DNA of 30,214 bases from Myxococcales bacterium UBA5297 (lineage in GTDB: Bacteria; Myxococcota; Myxococcia; Myxococcales; UBA5297): contig DHSB01000168.1 of assembly GCA_002408385.1 (NCBI GenBank), forward strand, positions 1,210 to 31,423, given 5' to 3'. Positions 25,111 through 30,214 of the stretch are shown piece by piece. The notes below the pieces were generated by a model. That model did not search any database. It was not told the DNA's origin and was given only the letters and a program-made list of their open reading frames with translations. Position 1 is the stretch's first letter, and every line of letters begins with the position of its first letter. A program made the translations under genes and the position numbers.

Positions 25111-25169
25111 GCCGATCGCGCCGGCGAGAGAGTCCCGAGGCGGGGCTCGCCAGCCGGCGGGGCATTCGT

Positions 25170-25175
25170 TAGCAT
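25170..25175 (+). promoter_or_regulatory. -10-like TAGCAT upstream of the UPRT-like gene
   Basis: TAGCAT is 37 bases before the ATG at 25212 and follows the terminator of the previous gene, which is where a promoter for the salvage operon must lie. No clear -35 is seen. Confidence 0.3.
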
Positions 25176-25211
25176 GCGCACACTCTTTGCCTTCCGACGG
25201 CGAGGTGCCGC

Positions 25212-26027
25212 ATGCGGGATCACCTGTACGACCACGTGGACTTCAGGCTGGCCGAGATCGAGCACCGGTACGGCCAGAACGTCCACATCACCGCCAACCC
25301 CTTCCTGCTGTCGCAGCTTGCGACCCTGTGTGCCAAGGAGACCGTCCAGCCGGCCATCAACCAACTGGTCGTCTCCATCTACTCCGACCTGGTGAAGACG
25401 GTGATCAACGCCGAGTTTCCGCGCAAGCAGGCCTCGGTGCCGACGCGGATGATCGCCACCAACCCTCGGGGCATCTTCCACGGGCAGGTGATCGACCCCC
25501 AGGTGCGCGCGGTGACCGTCAACATCGCGCGCGCGGGCACGCTGCCTTCGCAGGTCACCTACGATGTGCTCAACCTCATCCTCGACGCCCGGCTGGTGCG
25601 CCAGGACCACATCATCATGAGCCGGATGATCGACGATGCTCAGCACGTCGTGGGCAGCTCGATCGGCGGGGCGAAGATCGGGGGCGACGTCGACGACGCC
25701 TTCGTCCTCTTCCCGGACCCGATGGGGGCGACCGGTGGCTCGCTGTCGACCGCCATCAGCGCCTACAAGGAGAAGGTCGCCGGCAAGGCCCGCCGCTATA
25801 TCTGCCTGCACCTCATCGTCACCCCCGAGTACCTCAAGCGCATGCACGATGAGCACCCCGACGCCGCGGTCTACGCGGTGCGCCTCGATCGCGGCCTGTC
25901 GCCTCCGGAGCTCTTCGACACCATCCCGGGCGAGCAGTGGGAGAGGGAGCGAGGGCTCGACGACAAGCAGTACATCGTCCCCGGTGGCGGCGGCTTCGGC
26001 GAAGTGCTCAACAACGCCTTCGTCTAG
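25212..26027 (+). CDS. Uracil phosphoribosyltransferase-like protein with atypical C-terminus
   Basis: A 271-residue type I phosphoribosyltransferase homologue. The PRPP-binding loop FPDPMGATGGS (167-177) corresponds to the DPMLATGGS signature of UPRT (Upp). A preceding NIARAGTLPSQVTYDVL stretch (104-120) matches the ILRAG region. The usual UPRT C-terminus, YIxPGxGDAGDR, which closes over uracil, instead reads YIVPGGGGFGEVLNNAF (from about 254), and the protein is about 60 residues longer than Upp (208). So the nucleobase could be uracil or something else. UPRT converts uracil and PRPP to UMP. It is the first gene of a probable operon; the hypoxanthine phosphoribosyltransferase gene starts 73 bases after its stop. 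The start ATG follows CGAGGTG. Fold firm, substrate uncertain. Confidence 0.78.
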   Translation: MRDHLYDHVDFRLAEIEHRYGQNVHITANPFLLSQLATLCAKETVQPAINQLVVSIYSDLVKTVINAEFPRKQASVPTRMIATNPRGIFHGQVIDPQVRAVTVNIARAGTLPSQVTYDVLNLILDARLVRQDHIIMSRMIDDAQHVVGSSIGGAKIGGDVDDAFVLFPDPMGATGGSLSTAISAYKEKVAGKARRYICLHLIVTPEYLKRMHDEHPDAAVYAVRLDRGLSPPELFDTIPGEQWERERGLDDKQYIVPGGGGFGEVLNNAFV

Positions 26028-26100
26028 CCCCCGCAGGCGCGGCCGAGTGGTGAGCAGGCGCGCAAGGGCTCGGTCTGACGGGTTCGAGGGTTCGCGAGGG

Positions 26101-26628
26101 ATGGCTTTTTTTGACGATCTCGAGGTGATGTACAGCTCGGCGCAGATCCAGTCGCGGATCGCCGAGCTCGGCGAGCAGATCACCCGCGACTACGCGGGCC
26201 TGGAGCTCGCCGTGGTCAGCGTGCTGAAGGGCTCGTACATCTTCTGCGCCGATCTGGTGCGCGCGATAAACCTGCCGCTGTCGGTCGACTTCCTCGGCGT
26301 CTCGAGCTACGGCGGCAAGACCGAGACGAGCGGCGTCGTGCGCATCACCTCCGACCTGTCCCGGCCGGTCGAGGGCAAGCACCTGCTCGTCGTCGAGGAC
26401 ATCGTCGACACCGGTCTGACGATGGCCTTTCTTCGCGAGAACCTGAGGACCCGCAGGCCTGCGAGCATCCGAGTCTGCACGCTGCTCGAGAAGCCGAGCC
26501 GGGCGCGGGCGCCGGTGGAGATCGACTACAAGGGCTTCGTTATCCCCGACGCCTTCGTCGTCGGGTACGGGCTCGACTATGATGAGCGCTATCGAAACGT
26601 GCCGTTCATCGGAGTGATGAAGCGGTAG
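26101..26628 (+). CDS. hpt: Hypoxanthine phosphoribosyltransferase
   Basis: A 175-residue purine salvage enzyme that makes IMP (and often GMP) from hypoxanthine (or guanine) and PRPP in the cytoplasm. Visible signatures are SVLKGSYIF (40-48), a VDFLGVSSYGGKTETSG flexible loop (62-78) and the PRPP loop VVEDIVDTGLT (97-107). The C-terminal YKGFVIPDAFVVGYGLDYDE is the usual base-recognition region. Length matches the family (about 175-185). The frame is open well upstream, but ATG 26101 gives the normal N-terminus and has a GAGGG about ten bases upstream. It sits between the UPRT-like gene and the diguanylate cyclase, with gaps of 73 and 44 bases, so co-transcription is likely. Confidence 0.93.
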   Translation: MAFFDDLEVMYSSAQIQSRIAELGEQITRDYAGLELAVVSVLKGSYIFCADLVRAINLPLSVDFLGVSSYGGKTETSGVVRITSDLSRPVEGKHLLVVEDIVDTGLTMAFLRENLRTRRPASIRVCTLLEKPSRARAPVEIDYKGFVIPDAFVVGYGLDYDERYRNVPFIGVMKR

Positions 26629-26672
26629 CGCGCCCCGGACGCGAGGCGCCCGGCGGACGAGCGGGTGGACCG

Positions 26673-27683
26673 ATGTCGGAGCTGCCAAAGGGCCAATACA
26701 AGCGGATTTTCTCGGTCCTCTTCCAGTTGACCAAGAAGGTCAACGAGTCGGCTCCCCTGCCCGAACTGCTGCGACTGGTCGCCCAGGCGGCCACCGACCT
26801 TACCGGGGCGAGCGCCTGCTCCATCATGCTGCTCGACGAAGCGCGCGCCGAGCTGCTCTCGAAAGCCTCCCACGGCCTGTCACCGGAAGAGGAGGCGAGC
26901 ATCACCTTTCGCGTCGGCGAGGGGCTCGCCGGCTGGGTCGCGCAGCACGGGGCGCCGGCGCTGGTGCCCGAGGTGGCCGCCGACCCGCGCTTCAAGCTGG
27001 TCGACGGGCAGGTGACCTCCATCCGCTCGCTCCTCTCCGTGCCGCTGGTGACCAAGGAGGGCGTCATCGGGGTCATCAGCGCCAGCAGCGAGCGGCCTGC
27101 CGCCTTCTGCGAAGACCACGAGGACCTGCTGAGCTACCTGGGCGCCTCCATCGTCAAGGACATCGAGAACGCGCGGCTGTTTCGCCTCTCGATCACCGAT
27201 ACGCTCACCAAGGCCTTCAACCGCCAGTACCTCTACCAACGGCTCCCCGAGGAGATCGAGCGCTCGAAGCGCTACGGCGACCCGCTGAGCGTGGCGCTGT
27301 TCGACATCGACCTGTTCAAGACCTTCAACGACACCTTCGGCCATCCGGCCGGCGACTTCGTGCTCAAGGAGGTCGTGCGCCTGGCGCAGGGCCAGATCCG
27401 CGAGGTCGACGCGCTCGTGCGCTACGGAGGCGAGGAGTTCCTGCTGCTGTTGCCCTGCACGCCGCTTTCGGGCGGGATGGTCATCGCCGAGCGCTACCGC
27501 AAGGCGGTCGAGGCGGCGGCCTTCCCCTGGAGCGACAAGCGGCTGCGGGTCACCGTCTCCATCGGCGTCGCCGCGCTCGAGCCGGACTGCGACGACGACC
27601 TGCTGCTCAAGCGCGCCGACGAGGCGCTGTACAAGGCGAAGCAGTCCGGCCGCAACCGGGTCGAGCCCTACGCTCCGCAGTGA
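26673..27683 (+). CDS. GAF-GGDEF diguanylate cyclase
   Basis: A 336-residue soluble protein that should make cyclic di-GMP from two GTP. The GAF sensor spans about 25-168 (VGEGLAGWVAQHGAPALVPE, then SVPLVTKEGVIGVISA). The GGDEF domain (about 172-332) starts DTLTKAFNRQYL and has the metal-binding DIDLFKTFND (211-220), the active-site GGEEF (252-256), and VTVSIGVA. An inhibitory RxxD site (Arg243-Asp246) lies five residues before GGEEF, so product feedback is likely. There are no membrane segments. The GAF ligand is unknown; the upstream salvage genes make a nucleotide or base signal conceivable, but that is speculation. ATG 26673 is preceded by GGGTGGA. The next gene starts 45 bases after the stop. 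Confidence 0.92.
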   Translation: MSELPKGQYKRIFSVLFQLTKKVNESAPLPELLRLVAQAATDLTGASACSIMLLDEARAELLSKASHGLSPEEEASITFRVGEGLAGWVAQHGAPALVPEVAADPRFKLVDGQVTSIRSLLSVPLVTKEGVIGVISASSERPAAFCEDHEDLLSYLGASIVKDIENARLFRLSITDTLTKAFNRQYLYQRLPEEIERSKRYGDPLSVALFDIDLFKTFNDTFGHPAGDFVLKEVVRLAQGQIREVDALVRYGGEEFLLLLPCTPLSGGMVIAERYRKAVEAAAFPWSDKRLRVTVSIGVAALEPDCDDDLLLKRADEALYKAKQSGRNRVEPYAPQ

Positions 27684-27728
27684 CGGGCCCCGCGCAAGGC
27701 GGCTCCCTTTCCCATCGAGGTCCCCGAC

Positions 27729-28532
27729 GTGAACGACCAGACGAGGCCCACGGGCCGGGTATCCAGGCTCTTCAAGGCGCTGCTGACGTGGACGCTCGTG
27801 CTCGGGCTGACCGCGGGGGTGCTCTACCTGCTCTCGGAGCGCAACTCGCGCACCTTCGCGCTCGAGCAGCGCGGGGGCGAGCTGTGGGTGATGCGCGGCC
27901 GCATGTTCCCGGTCGGGGTCATCGCCTACGAGCCGGACGACGCGCTGCTCGCCCAGGCCTACGCGCCGCTGCCGGTCGCCAACGACCCTATCGGCGGGCT
28001 CGACCTGGCGGTCACCTATTCCGATCGCGACCGGCTGGATCGGGCCCTCTTCTCGGTCCTCAAGGATCTCGTCGAGATCCGCGTCAACCTCGAGGACCCC
28101 GGGAAGCTGACCGAGGCGATGCGCCTGCTGCGGCGCGCCGAGCTGCTCGGCGGGGTCACCGAGGAGCAGCGCCGGCAGTTGCGCGACCTGCAGGCGCGCG
28201 TCGCCTTCTTCGAGGGACGCGCCCGGCTCGACGAGGCGGTGATCGCCGCGCGCGCCGCCGTCGAGAAGCTCAAGCTCGCCTCCGACAGCTTCAACAAGTA
28301 CTCCGAGGCCGCCGGTGAGCTGCACGAGCGGGTCGCCGGGCTCGCCGATCAGCTCGCGCGCGCCTCACGCTTGCCGCTCGCCGCCAATCTGGCGCCCGCC
28401 ACGCAGGAGCCGAAGGCCGCGCCGGTAGAGCTCAAGGCGCCCGCGGACAAGTCAGCCTCGGCGACGCCCGAGAGCGCCCCGCCACCGCCTCCTCCCGCTG
28501 CGGAGAAGGAGGCGGCGGCCGAAACTCCTTAG
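27729..28532 (+). CDS. Single-pass membrane protein of unknown function
   Basis: A 267-residue protein, probably last in the salvage/cyclase operon. A short basic cytoplasmic tail (MNDQTRPTGRVSRLFK) precedes one membrane segment (about 18-35, LTWTLVLGLTAGVLYLL). The periplasmic part has a small beta region (LWVMRGRMFPVGVIAYEP) and then helices of a solenoid or coiled-coil kind (DLVEIRVNLEDPGKLTEAMR, VTEEQRRQLRDLQARVAFFE), ending in a Pro/Ala/Glu-rich low-complexity tail (about 230-267). I do not recognise a family. The start is GTG 27729. Its stop TAG overlaps the stop of the convergent outer-membrane protein gene by four bases (TTAG at 28529-28532). Confidence 0.72.
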   Translation: MNDQTRPTGRVSRLFKALLTWTLVLGLTAGVLYLLSERNSRTFALEQRGGELWVMRGRMFPVGVIAYEPDDALLAQAYAPLPVANDPIGGLDLAVTYSDRDRLDRALFSVLKDLVEIRVNLEDPGKLTEAMRLLRRAELLGGVTEEQRRQLRDLQARVAFFEGRARLDEAVIAARAAVEKLKLASDSFNKYSEAAGELHERVAGLADQLARASRLPLAANLAPATQEPKAAPVELKAPADKSASATPESAPPPPPPAAEKEAAAETP

Positions 28533-29230
28533 AACCGATAGCCGGCGCCGACGAGCGTGCGGAAGGCGAAGTCGACGTCAGCGTGGTCCTCGCCGATGAC
28601 GATGTTCGGACCGAAGCGGCTGTCGAAGGTGAGGCTGAGCGCGTCGTTGACCCGGTACTCGGCGCCGAACCCGGGCAGCACCGGCATCAGGAAGGCGAAG
28701 CTCTCGGTGAGCTGGAAGCCGATGGGCATCGCGATGCCGGCGTGCACCGACAGGTTCGGCAGCACGAGGAAGCCCGCCACCAGCTCGACCGGCAACGAGA
28801 GGCCAAAGCGCGCTTCGACCTCGCGGCGGTTCCAGTAGTTGTAGACCTCGTCGAAGTAGACGAAGAAGCCCGGGCTGACCCGGACGCCGATGTTCAGCTT
28901 GGCCTCTTCGACCAGCTCGAGTCTGACGACGCCGTTGAGCTTGAGGCCGGGCATCGTGTGGTACTTGGGAATCCCCTCGAAGCCATAGTTGAAGCCCAGG
29001 CTCGCTCCCAGGTCGAGCGTCGAGGAGGCGCCGTGCAGGAAGGTAAAGTCGATGCCCGGCCAGCCGAGCTGCGCCTGCAGCGCGTTGCGCCCCGTGCCGA
29101 TCGTCGCTCCGCTCAACAGCCAGCTCGCTCGACTCGCCGAGGGAGGGGCGGCACCCTCGGCTGCTGAGGCTGATATGGGGAAGGCGCTCAGGAGCGCCAC
29201 GACGGCCAAGACTTCCGCGTATCTGCGCAC
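28529..29230 (-). CDS. Outer-membrane beta-barrel protein
   Basis: A 233-residue exported protein. The signal peptide MRRYAEVLAVVALLSAFPIS ends near ASA (about 21-23). The mature sequence has alternating strand patterns (LDLGASLGFNYGF, KLNGVVRLELVEE, KLNIGVRVSPGFFVYF, LSLTFDSRFGPNIVI) and ends in a terminal Phe (LVGAGYRF), the signature the BAM complex reads in outer-membrane proteins. About ten strands would fit the length. The function is unknown; it is not an obvious OmpA or porin. The GTG start is supported by a perfect AGGAGGT six bases upstream. It is convergent with the membrane protein gene and divergent from the methyltransferase gene. Confidence 0.8.
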   Translation of the reverse strand: MRRYAEVLAVVALLSAFPISASAAEGAAPPSASRASWLLSGATIGTGRNALQAQLGWPGIDFTFLHGASSTLDLGASLGFNYGFEGIPKYHTMPGLKLNGVVRLELVEEAKLNIGVRVSPGFFVYFDEVYNYWNRREVEARFGLSLPVELVAGFLVLPNLSVHAGIAMPIGFQLTESFAFLMPVLPGFGAEYRVNDALSLTFDSRFGPNIVIGEDHADVDFAFRTLVGAGYRF

Positions 29231-29355
29231 GGTTAGACCTCCTCTGGAGTTGTCGGGAACTGGGCTCCGGGCGCGATGAGGATAGCCAAACCCCGCAAGG
29301 CCAGCAAAAAGCAGGAAGGGAGGCCTTCAGATGCCGCGCGATCGCGCGCCTGGCC

Positions 29356-29361
29356 TATAAT
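29356..29361 (+). promoter_or_regulatory. TATAAT -10 upstream of the methyltransferase gene
   Basis: A perfect sigma-70 -10 hexamer lies 54 bases before the TTG start in the 184-base divergent region. The DNA at -35 (GCCGCG) is not consensus. Confidence 0.45.
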
Positions 29362-29414
29362 CCGGCCCCCTCTCTCCCGGCCCGGCGGCGGCGCGAGCTC
29401 CGCCCTCTACGACC

Positions 29415-30214
29415 TTGGAAAACACCTTCTACAAGGCCCTCGGGGCCAGTGAGCTGTTGCCGAGATACGCCTACCTCGAACCGCTGATCGACGGCGCGCG
29501 GATCCTCGAGGTCGGGGCGGTCGCTTCGACCGGCGGACGGTCGGCCGCCTTCCTGCGCGAGCGCGGCGCGCGCCTCGTCCTCGCGGTCGACTCCGAGCCC
29601 GAGCTCGTCGAGCGGGCGCAGCGTGCCTGGGCCTCCGACCCCGAGCTGCGGTTTCGCGCCGCGGACCTCGAGGCGCTCGAGCCGGGCAGCTTCGACCTCG
29701 TGCTCGTCGCCGATGGCGGGCCCGTCCTCGAGGCCCCCGATGCGCTCGACAGGCTGCGCGCTGTCGCCGGCGAGCGGGGCCGGGTGGTCTTCGCCCTTCG
29801 CAACCCCGCCGGAGTCAGCCTCGCCCAGATGGCGGGCGAGCAGGAGGCCGTCGCGCCGGTCACCTACGGGCGCATGCTCGCGCTGCTGCGCGAGCGGTGG
29901 GCGTCGGTCGAGGTGCTCACGCAGAGCGCGCTCTTCGCCTATCAGCTCGCGCCAGTGGCGGCGGACGACGAGCTCGAGCTGTCGGTCGACGGCTCGCTCG
30001 CCGAAGCCGATGAGGCCGCCTGGCTCGTCGCCGTCTGCGGCCCGGAGAGCGGCGGGCTGGCCGGCGAGCAGAGCATCGTGGCGCTGCCCGGGGCGCCCCT
30101 CGCGGTCGCCGCCGGCCGCAGGGCCGAGTTGGCCGAGCGGCTCGCGCTCGCCGAGCGCTCGGCCAAGGGGGCGCGCGCCGACCTCGAGCGCGTGCGCGCC
30201 GCGCGCGCCCAGCC
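29415..30214 (+). CDS. Class I SAM-dependent methyltransferase-like protein, truncated by the window edge
   Basis: An open frame of at least 266 residues running off the right end. From TTG 29415 the protein reads MENTFYKALGASELLPRYAY, then ARILEVGAVASTGGRSAAFL, the position of the SAM-binding motif I (usually ExGxGxG; here EVGAVASTGG is a variant). It continues LVLAVDSEPELVERAQ (motif II, acidic residue at the strand end) and SFDLVLVADGGPVLEAPDAL (motif III-like). The later part (about 150-230) is less typical, and the last 30 visible residues (AELAERLALAERSAKGARAD) look like the start of a coiled coil. No stop occurs before the edge. The start is chosen because a -10 lies 54 bases upstream and no ATG is suitable. 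Substrate unknown; a glycan-biosynthesis or polysaccharide role is only a guess. Confidence 0.7.
   Translation, partial: MENTFYKALGASELLPRYAYLEPLIDGARILEVGAVASTGGRSAAFLRERGARLVLAVDSEPELVERAQRAWASDPELRFRAADLEALEPGSFDLVLVADGGPVLEAPDALDRLRAVAGERGRVVFALRNPAGVSLAQMAGEQEAVAPVTYGRMLALLRERWASVEVLTQSALFAYQLAPVAADDELELSVDGSLAEADEAAWLVAVCGPESGGLAGEQSIVALPGAPLAVAAGRRAELAERLALAERSAKGARADLERVRAARAQ

Overview
The window is about 30.2 kb of high-GC bacterial DNA, densely coded on both strands, with codons that end mostly in G or C. Gene content points to a Gram-negative bacterium of the Myxococcota / former Deltaproteobacteria type. It has a eukaryotic-type Ser/Thr kinase, an NtrC-type sigma-54 activator, many lipoproteins with C-terminal lipobox cysteines (including an anchor-D/PKD/YfaP-like one and a TPR-zincin one), outer-membrane beta-barrel candidates and an Flp pilin. 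This placement is inference from gene content; no rRNA or tRNA is present. No phage, insertion sequence or CRISPR array was seen.

Layout. 1-314: REP-like repeats, no gene. 315-3808 (-): two translationally coupled membrane glycosyltransferase-like paralogues. 4140-5648 (-): NhaP2-type K+/H+ antiporter. 5649-6320: hairpin-rich, no gene. 6321-7277 (+): Rv2578c/SPL-like radical SAM protein. 7403-9433 (+): large anchor-D/PKD lipoprotein. 9527-10087 (+): THEP1/DUF2478-like NTPase. 10189-11190 (-): M23 peptidoglycan endopeptidase lipoprotein. 11413-12612 (+): TPR lipoprotein with a C-terminal zincin. 12628-14205 (+): two adjacent genes broken by frameshifts, a RlmI-like 23S rRNA methyltransferase and an unrecognised small protein. 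14241-14705 (-): a striking protein with cysteine at every third residue, 17 times in a row. 14812-15411 (-) and 15410-17425 (+): a lipoprotein and a Rep-type helicase whose start codons overlap head to head. 17703-18932 (-): a Ser/Thr kinase carrying a C-terminal ribbon-helix-helix segment. 19051-20249 (-): envelope protein plus coupled lipoprotein. 20421-20684 (-): Flp pilin with a strong terminator. 20935-21885 and 22169-23542 (+): a degenerate histidine kinase and an NtrC-family regulator whose ribosome binding site lies inside a hairpin. 24280-25032 (+): CRP/FNR-family regulator with a terminator. 25212-28532 (+): probable operon of a UPRT-like enzyme, hypoxanthine phosphoribosyltransferase, a GAF-GGDEF diguanylate cyclase and a membrane protein. 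28529-29230 (-): outer-membrane protein. 29415-end (+): SAM methyltransferase, cut by the window edge.

How it fits together. The window is not one pathway. It mixes envelope functions (antiporter, M23 enzyme, lipoproteins, barrels, pilin), signalling (kinase-RHH, two-component pair, CRP-like regulator, c-di-GMP synthesis) and nucleotide salvage. The most unusual items are the Cys-x-x repeat protein, the kinase-RHH fusion, the histidine kinase that has lost its ATP-binding boxes, the RBS hairpin in front of the NtrC-type gene, the UPRT homologue with a rewritten C-terminus, and the cluster of frameshifts at 12.7-14.0 kb.
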